A stretch of DNA of 64,000 nucleotides, taken from the NCBI GenBank assembly GCA_035491895.1, contig DATJJY010000156.1:8973-72972 (forward strand). Direction: 5' to 3'. The translations under genes were made by a program, and so were the position numbers. This document shows, piece by piece, positions 33,416 through 41,900 of the stretch; the stretch's first letter is position 1, and the number at the start of each line of letters is the position of its first letter. The notes below the pieces were generated by a model. It did no database searches. It saw only the letters and a program-made list of their open reading frames with translations, and was not told the origin of the DNA. Source of the DNA: DASTHG01 sp035491895. GTDB taxonomy: Bacteria; Gemmatimonadota; Gemmatimonadetes; Gemmatimonadales; GWC2-71-9.

Positions 33416-33453
33416 CGGCTCCGTCTGCAACAACAGACGGAGCCGTCTGTTTT
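33416..33453 (+). terminator. Intrinsic terminator/leader hairpin abutting rsmH
   Basis: A perfect 12-bp stem, CGGCTCCGTCTG (33416-33427) and CAGACGGAGCCG (33434-33445), with a 6-base loop and the tail TCTGTTTT (33446-33453). The GTG start codon of rsmH is the very next base (33454). It should terminate the tRNA-Asp transcript. For any transcript reading on, the only Shine-Dalgarno-like GGAG (33439-33442) is locked in the 3' arm of the stem. Confidence 0.8.
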
Positions 33454-34386
33454 GTGATCACCTCCTTTCATGTCCCCGTGTTGTCCCGCGCCGTGGCCGA
33501 TTGGGCCGCCGGCGGCCGCCGGGCCGTGGACGCCACTGCGGGTGGGGGCGGGCACACCGCGTTGCTCCGCGCGGCGGGCGCCACGGTGCTCGCGATCGAT
33601 CGGGATCCGGTCGCACTCGCCGCGGCGCAGGCAGCGCTCGACGATACCGGGATCACCTGGCTCGAAGCGCCGTTCGCGTCCGATAAGTCGCTCGACGCGG
33701 TGCGCGCCTTTCGCCCCGATCGCATCCTGCTCGACCTCGGGGTGTCCTCCCACCAGCTCGATGACGCCACCCGGGGCTTCTCCTTCCGCCCCGGCGCCCC
33801 GCTCGACATGCGAATGACTCCGGGAAAGGGACCGACGGCGGCCGACGTCCTCAATAGTTGGTCCGACCAGCAGCTGGAGACGGCATTTCGGGAGTCTGCC
33901 GATGAACCGCGCGCGCGGGCGCTCGCCCGGGCGGTCGTGCGGCGGCGGCGGCGCGCGCCGTTCGCCACGAGCGACGACCTCGTGAATGCGATTCGAGAAG
34001 TGCTGGGGCCCCGGTCGGGGCCGAGTGACTTCGCGCGACTGTTTCAGGCGGTGCGTATCAGCGTGAACGACGAGCGGGGGCAGCTGGCCCATGCCCTCCC
34101 GGCGTTGCGGGATGCGCTCGTCCCGGACGGCCGGCTCGGCGTCATCAGTTATCATTCGGGCGAGGATCGCCTTGTGAAACAGACCTTTCGCGACTGGGCA
34201 CGGGCGTGTGTCTGTCCGCCACGGCAGCCGGTCTGCACCTGCCGCGGACGGCCGCTCGGGCGGCTGCTGACGAAGAAGGCCGTGTCGCCGGACGCCAAGG
34301 AAATCGCAGCCAATCCGCGCGCGCGGTCGGCGCGGTTCCGCGCGTTCGCGACGGCGAGTGGGCCAGCGGGGGACGATGAGGCTTAG
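33454..34386 (+). CDS. rsmH: 16S rRNA m4C1402 methyltransferase RsmH (MraW)
   Basis: N4-methylates C1402 of 16S rRNA using SAM and is the usual second gene of dcw clusters. 'HVPVL' at the N-terminus, 'AVDATAGGGGHTALL' (SAM motif I), 'LLDLGVSSHQLDDATRGFSFRPGAPLDMRM' and 'RLFQAVRISVNDE' are family signatures, and 'VISYHSGEDRLVKQTF' is also conserved. The length of 310 residues is normal. GTG at 33454 is the only start that keeps the 'SFHVPVL' beginning. mraZ, which normally precedes it, is missing, and the hairpin lies there instead. A Cys-rich insert 'CVCPPRQPVCTCRGR' near residue 254 is common in the family. It overlaps ftsL by 11 bases. Confidence 0.97.
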   Translation: MITSFHVPVLSRAVADWAAGGRRAVDATAGGGGHTALLRAAGATVLAIDRDPVALAAAQAALDDTGITWLEAPFASDKSLDAVRAFRPDRILLDLGVSSHQLDDATRGFSFRPGAPLDMRMTPGKGPTAADVLNSWSDQQLETAFRESADEPRARALARAVVRRRRRAPFATSDDLVNAIREVLGPRSGPSDFARLFQAVRISVNDERGQLAHALPALRDALVPDGRLGVISYHSGEDRLVKQTFRDWARACVCPPRQPVCTCRGRPLGRLLTKKAVSPDAKEIAANPRARSARFRAFATASGPAGDDEA

Positions 34387-34687
34387 GGGCCGGCACTGGT
34401 TCTTCATCTGGCTCGTCGCGGCGTGCGCGGCGCTGTGGCTCGTCATCTGGCGCCAGACCGACGGTTTCCGCACGGCCCGCGCCCTGGGCGAGGTGCGGGA
34501 GCAGCGCGCCGTGCTCGAAGGCCAGCGGGCCAATCTCGAATCCCGAATCCGTGCCGGCCAAAGTCGGGAACAGCTGATCCCCCGCGCCGCCCGGCTGGGG
34601 CTGCGCGCCGCCCGCGACTCCGAGATTTTCCGGATTACAGCTCCGGCACAGGCGCCCCCGCCGCCGGCCCCTTCGTCCGGCCCCTGA
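34376..34687 (+). CDS. ftsL: FtsL-like division protein
   Basis: A 103-residue bitopic protein: a short basic N-terminus, one transmembrane helix ('WFFIWLVAACAALWLVIW', residues ~8-26), then a leucine-zipper-like periplasmic coiled coil ('ALGEVREQRAVLEGQRANLESRI') and a Pro-rich tail. Position between rsmH and ftsI and the topology identify it as FtsL, which links FtsQ and FtsB to FtsI/FtsW. Sequence identity to FtsL is always low, so context carries the call. ATG 34376 lies inside the rsmH end, with an in-frame GTG at 34358 as the alternative. Confidence 0.82.
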   Translation: MRLRGRHWFFIWLVAACAALWLVIWRQTDGFRTARALGEVREQRAVLEGQRANLESRIRAGQSREQLIPRAARLGLRAARDSEIFRITAPAQAPPPPAPSSGP

Positions 34688-34690
34688 GCC

Positions 34691-36625
34691 ATGGCGAAAT
34701 CCGCCGTCCGTCTGCAGGCGCTTCAGGTCGCGGTTCTCGCCGGCCTGATCGGGGTGGTGCTGCGCGCCGGCCAGGTGCAGGTGCTGCAGGGCCGGCGCTA
34801 CGCCGAAGAGGAGCGGGCGCAGCGGACCGAGCGATTGTCGCTCGACGCCCGCCGCGGCGCGGTCTACGACCGCAACGGAACGGCGATCGCGCTGACGCAG
34901 GAGACGTATCACATCGGGATCGCGCCCAACGAACTGCGTGATCCGACGCGGGACGCCGCGACGATCGCGCGGGCGTTGCATTTGCCGCCCGGTACCATTC
35001 TCGACCAGCTGCGCAAGCGATACATCTACTACGCCGGACCGTACAGCGCCGTCGAAGTGCAGCGCATCCGCGCGCTGCGCGGCGTACACCTCGAGCCGGT
35101 GCTGAACCGGTTCTATCCGTCCCCCGATTTCGCGCGTGCCGTCGTCGGCCACGTGGGAACCGACGGGCACGGCGCGTCCGGCCTGGAGCGCAACTTCGAC
35201 AGCCTGCTCGCCGGCAAGGCGGGCGCCGCGGTCGTGCTCAAGGATCGCGCGGGACGGGAGTACGAATCGCCGGCCCGCCTCATCGCCGCCCCGATCCCGG
35301 GGTCGGACGTCGTCCTCACGCTCGACGCCGAGCTGCAGGAAATCGCCGAGCGCGCGCTGCACGAGGCCGTGCGAGAAACCGACGCGGCCGGCGGCGACGT
35401 GGTGATCATCGATCCCAAGACGGGCGAGCTGCTCGCCGTGGCATCGCAGCGGCGCGACGGCAGCTCCCCGCCCAGCGCGTTCACCGACACCTACGAACCG
35501 GGTTCCCTCGCCAAGATCTTCGCCGCCGCGGCCCTGCTGGAGCTGCAGCGGGTGCGTCCCGCCGATCGCGTGTCGGGAGAAGGCGGTCGCTACAAGCTGC
35601 CGGGGCGTCCGGTGCTCCAGGACGAGCATCCGCTGCCGACGCTGACGCTCGCCGATGCGATCGCCGTGTCGAGTAACATCGCGATGGCCAAGTTCGCGCA
35701 GCGTTTGACGCCGCGCGAGCAGTACGCCATGCTGCGCGACTTCGGGCTCGGGACACCGACCGGGGTGGAGTACCCGTCGGAATCGCCCGGACGGCTGCGG
35801 CTCCCGTCCGAGTGGTCGGGGACGAGCCAGGTGAGCCTGGCCATCGGGTACGAGGTCGCCGTCACGCCGCTCCAGATCGCCGCGGCGTATGCGGCGATCG
35901 CCAACGACGGGGTGTTGCTGGCGCCGGCGCTGGTGCGGGAAGTGCGCGATCCGTCGGGTGACATTCTCTATCGCCACCGTACCGAGCCGGTGCGGCGCGT
36001 CACCTCCCGGGACATCGCCCAGCAGCTGCGGGGGTTGCTGCAGGGGGTCGTGCGGCGCGGCACGGGGTCGAGCGCCATGCTGGCGCACTTCGAGCTCGCG
36101 GCGAAGACGGGGACGGCGCGCCGCGTGGTCCACGGGAAGTACGCCCCCAACGAATACACCGCCTCGTTCGCCGCGCTGTTTCCGGCGGATGATCCGCAGA
36201 TCGTGGTCGTCGTGAAGATCGATGACCCCGATCCCAGCAAGAAGGGCTACTTCTCCGCCACCACCGCGGCTCCGGTGACGCGCTCGCTGCTCGAGCAAGC
36301 GCTCGCGTCGCGCACGGTGACCCTGGACGAAGCGCGGCTCGTGTCGGCGCCCGCCGTTCCCGCGGCACCGCTCGCGGACGACGACGGCACCGTGCCGTAC
36401 GTCGTGCCGTGGCCGTATCGGCCCGATACCGCCGCCGCCGGGCCCGGGCGCGTCATCCCGGACGTGTCGGGCCGGCCACTCCGGGAGGCGGTACGCAGCC
36501 TGCATCGCCGCGGCTTCCGGGTCGCGTTGCGCGGGTGGGGCGCGCCAGACCGCACGGTTCCGGCGGCGGGCAGCACCGCGCCGGCGGGCTCGATCGTCAC
36601 CCTGTTCGCCGGCTCGCGGCCGTGA
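34691..36625 (+). CDS. ftsI: Septal peptidoglycan transpeptidase FtsI (PBP3-like) with PASTA
   Basis: A 644-residue class B penicillin-binding protein that cross-links septal peptidoglycan. One transmembrane segment (~residues 10-28) is followed by a pedestal domain and the transpeptidase domain, with SxxK S272-L-A-K275, SxN S327-S-N329 and KTG K472-T-G474. 'YDRNGTAIALT' is the conserved N-terminal dimerisation motif. The C-terminal ~65 residues form a single PASTA domain ('VIPDVSGRPLREAVRSL'), which is seen in Gram-positive and some other PBPs (for example SpoVD-like) and absent from the E. coli enzyme. It overlaps murE by 4 bases. Confidence 0.96.
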   Translation: MAKSAVRLQALQVAVLAGLIGVVLRAGQVQVLQGRRYAEEERAQRTERLSLDARRGAVYDRNGTAIALTQETYHIGIAPNELRDPTRDAATIARALHLPPGTILDQLRKRYIYYAGPYSAVEVQRIRALRGVHLEPVLNRFYPSPDFARAVVGHVGTDGHGASGLERNFDSLLAGKAGAAVVLKDRAGREYESPARLIAAPIPGSDVVLTLDAELQEIAERALHEAVRETDAAGGDVVIIDPKTGELLAVASQRRDGSSPPSAFTDTYEPGSLAKIFAAAALLELQRVRPADRVSGEGGRYKLPGRPVLQDEHPLPTLTLADAIAVSSNIAMAKFAQRLTPREQYAMLRDFGLGTPTGVEYPSESPGRLRLPSEWSGTSQVSLAIGYEVAVTPLQIAAAYAAIANDGVLLAPALVREVRDPSGDILYRHRTEPVRRVTSRDIAQQLRGLLQGVVRRGTGSSAMLAHFELAAKTGTARRVVHGKYAPNEYTASFAALFPADDPQIVVVVKIDDPDPSKKGYFSATTAAPVTRSLLEQALASRTVTLDEARLVSAPAVPAAPLADDDGTVPYVVPWPYRPDTAAAGPGRVIPDVSGRPLREAVRSLHRRGFRVALRGWGAPDRTVPAAGSTAPAGSIVTLFAGSRP

Positions 36626-38079
36626 GCACGACGGCGGATGTCATCGGCGGTCTACGGTCGGCCGGGCTGCTCGCGGCAGAGCCTCCCGGCTCGCTACCGG
36701 AATTCACCGGCCTCACGGCTGACACGCGCCGCCTCTCGCCCGGGATGCTGTTCTGCGCGATCCGGGGGTCGGTCGAGGACGGGCATCGCTATCTGCCGCG
36801 CGCGCTCGAGGGAGGGGCCGGCGCCGCGCTCGTCGAGCAGCCGCAAGCGGTGTCGCTGCCGCAGGTCGTCGTCACCGACGGCCGCCGCGCGGCCGCCGTC
36901 GCCGCGGAGCTCTGGTACGGACATCCGGCGCGCCAGCTCGAGCTCGTCGGCGTCACCGGAACGAACGGCAAGACGACAACGGTCACGCTCGCGCGCCACG
37001 TCCTGCAGGCCGCACTGCCCATGGGCTCGATCGGAACGCTCGGCGCCGTCGCGCCCGATGGCACGTCCGTCGCGAGCGAGGCGGGAAATCTCACGACGCC
37101 GGGGCCGATCGACCTGCAGGCGACGCTCGCCGCGCTGGTGGCAGCCGGCGCCCGGGGCGTCGCGATGGAGGTGTCGTCGCACAGCCTCGATCAGGGGCGT
37201 GTCGACGGACTGCGCTTCCAGGTGGCGGTGTTTACCAATTTGACGCGCGACCACCTCGATTATCACCGCACCATCGAGGAGTATTTCCGCGCCAAGGCGC
37301 GTCTCGTCGACCTTCTAGTTCCGACCGGCGTGCTGGTCAGCAACGCCGATGACCACGCGTGGCGGCGCCTGCGCGGAGCAGCCGGGCATCGCCGTATCAC
37401 CTTCGGGGAGCGGGTCGGGGACATCACGGCCTGGAAGGTGACGAGCGACGCCCAGGGCTCCCGCTTCGAGCTCGTCACCCCGCTCGGGTCCGCCGCGGTG
37501 CGGCTCCCCCTCCTCGGGCGCTTCAACGTCGCCAATGCGCTCGGTGTCGCCGCCGCCGCATGGGCGCTGGGAGTTCCCGTCGAAGAGATCGCCGAGCGGC
37601 TGACCAATGCCCCCCAGGTGCCCGGCCGCATGGAGCGCATCGCGTCCCAGCCGTGCACCGTGCTGCGGGATTACGCCCACACTCCGGACGCGTTGGAGCG
37701 GGCCCTCGACGCGGTGCGACCGGTCACGGCGAAGCGGGTGATCGTGGTATTCGGTGCCGGAGGTGACCGCGACCGGGGCAAGCGTGCGCCGATGGGCGAG
37801 ATCGCCGTTCGCCTGGCGGACGTTGCCATCGCGACCTCCGACAACCCCCGCACCGAGGATCCCGAGCGCATCCTGGACGAGGTCGAAGCCGGGATGAGCG
37901 CCAAGCCGCATCGTCGCCTGAGCGACCGGCGGGAGGCGATCGCGCTCGCGCTCTCCCTGGCGGGTCCGGGCGACACGGTGCTGCTCGCGGGGAAGGGCCA
38001 CGAGACCTACCAGGTGATCGGCACGGTGAAACAGCCATTCGACGAGCGAGAGATCATCCAGGAGCTGGGCGCTTCGTGA
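36622..38079 (+). CDS. murE: UDP-MurNAc-tripeptide synthetase MurE (meso-DAP type)
   Basis: Adds the third stem-peptide residue to UDP-MurNAc-Ala-Glu. The Mur-ligase ATP site is 'GTNGKTTTVTLARHVL' (residues ~113-128), with 'TTPGPIDLQ' and 'VSSHSLDQGRVDGL'. The C-terminal motif 'SDNPRTEDP' contains DNPR, the signature for meso-diaminopimelate specificity (lysine-adding enzymes lack it). The length of 485 residues is normal. GTG start overlaps ftsI by 4 bases. Confidence 0.97.
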   Translation: MSTTADVIGGLRSAGLLAAEPPGSLPEFTGLTADTRRLSPGMLFCAIRGSVEDGHRYLPRALEGGAGAALVEQPQAVSLPQVVVTDGRRAAAVAAELWYGHPARQLELVGVTGTNGKTTTVTLARHVLQAALPMGSIGTLGAVAPDGTSVASEAGNLTTPGPIDLQATLAALVAAGARGVAMEVSSHSLDQGRVDGLRFQVAVFTNLTRDHLDYHRTIEEYFRAKARLVDLLVPTGVLVSNADDHAWRRLRGAAGHRRITFGERVGDITAWKVTSDAQGSRFELVTPLGSAAVRLPLLGRFNVANALGVAAAAWALGVPVEEIAERLTNAPQVPGRMERIASQPCTVLRDYAHTPDALERALDAVRPVTAKRVIVVFGAGGDRDRGKRAPMGEIAVRLADVAIATSDNPRTEDPERILDEVEAGMSAKPHRRLSDRREAIALALSLAGPGDTVLLAGKGHETYQVIGTVKQPFDEREIIQELGAS

Positions 38080-39416
38080 CGTTCTGGACGAGCCAGCGCG
38101 TCGCGGCCGCTCTGGGAGTGGCGGAGCCCGAGGCGGCAACCTATCCCCGCATTTCGACCGATACGCGCGCCATCGGCGCGGGCGACCTGTTCGTCGCGTT
38201 GCAGGGTGCGCGCTTCGATGCGCATGCGTTCCTCGGCGACGCGCACGCGAAGGGAGCACGGGCGGCAGTCGTGCGCCGGGGGACAGCTCCGGTTCGGGGC
38301 CTCGTCTACTATCCGGTCGACGATACGCTCGCCGCCCTGGGCCTGCTCGCTCGCACCCGCCGCCGTGCTCTTCCCGCCGGCAGCCCCGTCGTCGCGATCA
38401 CCGGATCGAGCGGCAAGACGAGCACCAAGGAGTTGATCCGCGTCGCGCTCGCGCCGCGCTACCGCGTGCATGCGACCGCGGCGAATCTCAACAACGAAGT
38501 CGGCGTCCCGCTCACGATCCTCGCCGCTCCGGATGAGGCCGGTGCCTTCGTCATCGAAGCGGGCGCGAGCGTGCCGGGTGAGATCGGGCGGCTGCGCCAG
38601 GTGATCGAGCCGACGATCGCCGTGATCACGAACGTGGGGTATGCCCACGTCGAGGGCTTCGGGTCGTTCGAGGGCGTGCTGCGCGAGAAACTGTCGCTGA
38701 TCGACGGCGTCCCCCTCGCCGTCGTCGGTCTCGATCCGCGCGAGCTGGCCGAGCAGGCGCGTCGCCGCACCCGAACGATCGTGGCCGGTACGACGCCGCC
38801 GGCCGATCTCCAGGCCGAGGCGGTGGGGTTGGACGAGGAAGGGCGGTGCCGAATCCGGTGGCACGGGCGCGAGGTGGTGCTGCCGCTCTTCGGACTGCAC
38901 CAGGCGGAAAATGCGATGATCGCGCTCGCGGTTGCCTGCGAGCTGGGCGTCGACCCGGTGGCGGCGCTCGCAGCATTGCCGGGTGTGTCGGTGCCCGGCG
39001 GCCGGGGACGGGTGGTGCACGTCCGTGATCTGACGATCATCGACGATACCTACAACGCCAACCCCGGATCGCTGCAGCGAGCGGTCGAGTCGGCGGCCTG
39101 GCTCGCCCGCGAGCGCGGGCGGCCGTTGGCGATCGTGGTGGGTTCGATGTTGGAGCTGGGGCCCGAGAGTGCGAAATTGCACGCGGCCGCGGCCGCCGAC
39201 ATCGTGCGCCGCGAGCCGGTGCTGGTCGGGGCGGTGGGCGAGTTCGCGGCCTCGTTTGCGCCGTATCGCAGTCGATTGGGTGACCGGCTGCTCGTCGCCG
39301 CCGACGCCGCCGAGCTGGCCCCACGTCTCAAGGCGGCGCTCCAGGGGAACGAGATTCTGTTGCTCAAGGCGTCACGCGGGGTCGCGCTGGAGCAGCTGCT
39401 GGGCCATCTCAGCTAG
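38076..39416 (+). CDS. murF: UDP-MurNAc-pentapeptide synthetase MurF
   Basis: Adds D-Ala-D-Ala to UDP-MurNAc-tripeptide. 'ISTDTRAIGAGDLFVALQG' is the N-terminal UDP-binding domain, 'VAITGSSGKTSTKELI' the ATP loop, 'NLNNEVGVPLT' and 'IEAGASVPGEI' the central-domain signatures, and 'IDDTYNANPGSLQRAVE' the C-terminal one. The length of 446 residues is normal. The D-Ala-D-Ala ligase gene is not in this window. GTG start overlaps murE by 4 bases. Confidence 0.97.
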   Translation: MTFWTSQRVAAALGVAEPEAATYPRISTDTRAIGAGDLFVALQGARFDAHAFLGDAHAKGARAAVVRRGTAPVRGLVYYPVDDTLAALGLLARTRRRALPAGSPVVAITGSSGKTSTKELIRVALAPRYRVHATAANLNNEVGVPLTILAAPDEAGAFVIEAGASVPGEIGRLRQVIEPTIAVITNVGYAHVEGFGSFEGVLREKLSLIDGVPLAVVGLDPRELAEQARRRTRTIVAGTTPPADLQAEAVGLDEEGRCRIRWHGREVVLPLFGLHQAENAMIALAVACELGVDPVAALAALPGVSVPGGRGRVVHVRDLTIIDDTYNANPGSLQRAVESAAWLARERGRPLAIVVGSMLELGPESAKLHAAAAADIVRREPVLVGAVGEFAASFAPYRSRLGDRLLVAADAAELAPRLKAALQGNEILLLKASRGVALEQLLGHLS

Positions 39417-39432
39417 GGAGACATTCGCCACC

Positions 39433-40551
39433 GTGCTCTACCACCTGCTGGCCCCGCTCGCCAAACAATACATCCTCTTCAATCTCTTCAACTACATCAC
39501 GTTCCGGGCGGCGGGGGCAACGGTCACGGCGCTCGTAATGGCGTTCGTGATCGGTCCCTGGATCATCGGCCGCCTGCGCCGGGGTGGAGTGGGGCAGGTG
39601 ATCCGCGCCGAAGGGCCCGCGACGCACCAGGAGAAGCGCGGCACGCCGACGATGGGCGGCCTCGTCATCATCCTCGCTACCGTGGTGCCGACGCTCTTGT
39701 GGGCGCGGCTCGATACGCGCTACACGATCGTCGCCGTCGTGGCGACCCTGTGGATGGGCGCGATCGGCTTCCTCGACGACTACCTGAAGATCGTGCGCGG
39801 CAAGTCGCAAGGGCTCGTCGCCCGCTGGAAGCTCGTGGGACAGATCTCGTTCGGCCTGGCGCTCGGTGTGTTTCTCGTGCGCTGGCCGTTCGTTCCCAGC
39901 ATGGCGACAGAGACGCAGCTGCCGGTCTTCAAATACATCTTTCTCACGCTCCCCTGGCCGTTGTACATCGCGTTCACCACCATCGTGGTGACGGCGAGCT
40001 CCAACGCGGTGAATCTCACCGACGGATTGGACGGGCTCGCCACCGGGCTCACGGCGATCGTGGCCGGGACGTTCGCCGTCTTCGCGTACCTGTTCGGGCG
40101 ATTCGATGCCTCGCGCTACCTCGGCGTGATGCATCTCGCCGGGGCCGGGGAGCTGGCCATCTTCTGCGGTGCGCTGATGGGCGCGGCGGTTGGGTTTCTC
40201 TGGTTCAACGCGTATCCCGCGGCGGTGTTCATGGGAGACACCGGCGCCCTGGCCATCGGCGGCGCGCTCGGCGCCGTGGCGATCATGCTGAAGGCGGAGT
40301 TCCTGCTCCTGATCGCGGGTGGGGTGTTCGCGGCCGAGACGCTCTCCGTGATCCTCCAGGTGAACGTCTACCGCTGGCACAAGCGCGCGCGCGGCAAGGA
40401 GTACGCCGACGGTCATCGCGTGTTTCGCATGGCGCCGCTGCACCATCACTTCGAGAAACTCGGCTGGTCGGAGCCGCAGGTGGTGATGCGGTTCTACATC
40501 CTCGGGTTCTTGTGCTCCATGCTGGCGCTCGCGACGCTGAAGGTCAGATGA
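39433..40551 (+). CDS. mraY: Phospho-MurNAc-pentapeptide translocase MraY
   Basis: An integral-membrane enzyme that makes lipid I from UDP-MurNAc-pentapeptide and undecaprenyl phosphate. The 372 residues have about ten hydrophobic segments. Catalytic signatures are 'KRGTPTMGG', 'GFLDDYLKI' (Asp-Asp pair), 'NAVNLTDGLDGLATG' and the cytoplasmic 'APLHHHFEKLGW' HHH motif. GTG 39433 is preceded by AGGGAGA (39415-39421) in the 16-base gap after murF. Confidence 0.97.
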   Translation: MLYHLLAPLAKQYILFNLFNYITFRAAGATVTALVMAFVIGPWIIGRLRRGGVGQVIRAEGPATHQEKRGTPTMGGLVIILATVVPTLLWARLDTRYTIVAVVATLWMGAIGFLDDYLKIVRGKSQGLVARWKLVGQISFGLALGVFLVRWPFVPSMATETQLPVFKYIFLTLPWPLYIAFTTIVVTASSNAVNLTDGLDGLATGLTAIVAGTFAVFAYLFGRFDASRYLGVMHLAGAGELAIFCGALMGAAVGFLWFNAYPAAVFMGDTGALAIGGALGAVAIMLKAEFLLLIAGGVFAAETLSVILQVNVYRWHKRARGKEYADGHRVFRMAPLHHHFEKLGWSEPQVVMRFYILGFLCSMLALATLKVR

Positions 40552-41900
40552 CGCTGCCCGACGGCTGGCGCGGCGGGACGGTGGCGGTGGTGGGGCTGGG
40601 GAAGAGCGGCGTCGCGGCGACCCGTCTCCTGGTTCGGGAGGGCGCCCGCGTGTACGCCAGCGATGCCGCCGCGTCGCCGCCCGGCAGTGCCGCGGTCGAG
40701 CTGCTCAGGGCGCTCCCCGGGGTGGAGGTCGAGCTCGGACACCACGACCTCGTCAAGATCGGCGCCGCGCAGGGCGTCGTCGTCTCCCCGGGTGTGCCAC
40801 CCGACGCGGCGCCGCTCAGCGTGGCGCGCTCGGGCGGCGTGCCGGTGCTGTCGGAGCTGGACCTGGGCTGGCGCGCGCTCCCTGGAATGCGCTGCATCGC
40901 GGTGACGGGGACGAACGGCAAGACGACGACGACCGCCCTCGTCGCGCATCTAATGAAGACGGCGGGACTCGATACCGTTGCGGCGGGAAACATCGGCCTG
41001 CCGCTCACCGACCTCGCCCTCGCCGACCAGCGGCCGCAATGGCTCGCGGTGGAGGCGTCGTCGTTCCAGCTGCACGACAGCCCCGATTTCGCGCCGGAGA
41101 TCGGGGTGCTGACGAATCTCGCTCCCGATCACCTCGACCGGTACCCCGACGTCGCCGCCTACTACGCCGACAAGCGCCTGCTGTATCGAAACGCGAGCGA
41201 CGACAATGTCTGGGTCACGAACGGCGATGATGCCGCCGCCCTCGATCTGGCGCGCGGGATCCGGGGGCGGCAGGTGCGTTTCTCGGTGCAGGGACCCGCC
41301 GATGCATGGTACGACGGGCGTGCGCGGTCCCTGATGCTGGGCGGCAGCGCGCTGCTGCCGCGTGACGCGCTCGTGCTGCTGGGCCTTCACAATGTTGCCA
41401 ACGCGCTGGCCGCGGCCCTCGCCGTTCACGAGGCGGGAATCGCCCCCGGTGCGATCGCCGAAGGGCTCCGCAGCTTCCGGGCGCTGCCGCACCGTCTCGA
41501 GCCGGTGGCCGAGGTGGCCGGGGTGCGTTGGATCAACGATTCGAAGGCCACCAACGTGTCGTCCACCGTCGTCGCGATCGAAGCGATGGACCGGCCCTTC
41601 GTGCTGCTGCTGGGCGGTCGGCACAAGGGGGAGCCGTATACCCGGCTCGGGCCGCTGCTCAAGGACAAGTGCCGGCTCGTGATCGCGTACGGTGAGGCGG
41701 GCGCGCGCATCGAGTCCGACCTCACCGGAGCGGTGCCGCTCGAGCGGGGCGGTGACTTCGCCGACGTGATGCGGCGCGCCCGGCAGGCCGCCCGGCCGGG
41801 GGACGCCGTGCTCCTGTCTCCCGCGTGCTCGAGCTACGACATGTTCACCAATTACGAGGAGCGCGGCGCGACGTTCGAGCGGCTCGCGACCGCCGCGTGA
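40548..41900 (+). CDS. murD: UDP-MurNAc-L-alanine:D-glutamate ligase MurD
   Basis: Adds D-glutamate to UDP-MurNAc-L-Ala. The Rossmann-like N-terminus 'VAVVGLGKSGVAATRLLVREGA' is followed by the ATP loop 'VTGTNGKTTTTALVAHLM' and 'VEASSFQLHDS'. 'NLAPDHLDRYPDVAAYYADK' is the central motif and 'WINDSKATNVSSTVVAIE' is the C-terminal signature. The length of 450 residues is normal. ATG overlaps mraY by 4 bases and the stop overlaps the ftsW GTG. Confidence 0.97.
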   Translation: MTLPDGWRGGTVAVVGLGKSGVAATRLLVREGARVYASDAAASPPGSAAVELLRALPGVEVELGHHDLVKIGAAQGVVVSPGVPPDAAPLSVARSGGVPVLSELDLGWRALPGMRCIAVTGTNGKTTTTALVAHLMKTAGLDTVAAGNIGLPLTDLALADQRPQWLAVEASSFQLHDSPDFAPEIGVLTNLAPDHLDRYPDVAAYYADKRLLYRNASDDNVWVTNGDDAAALDLARGIRGRQVRFSVQGPADAWYDGRARSLMLGGSALLPRDALVLLGLHNVANALAAALAVHEAGIAPGAIAEGLRSFRALPHRLEPVAEVAGVRWINDSKATNVSSTVVAIEAMDRPFVLLLGGRHKGEPYTRLGPLLKDKCRLVIAYGEAGARIESDLTGAVPLERGGDFADVMRRARQAARPGDAVLLSPACSSYDMFTNYEERGATFERLATAA

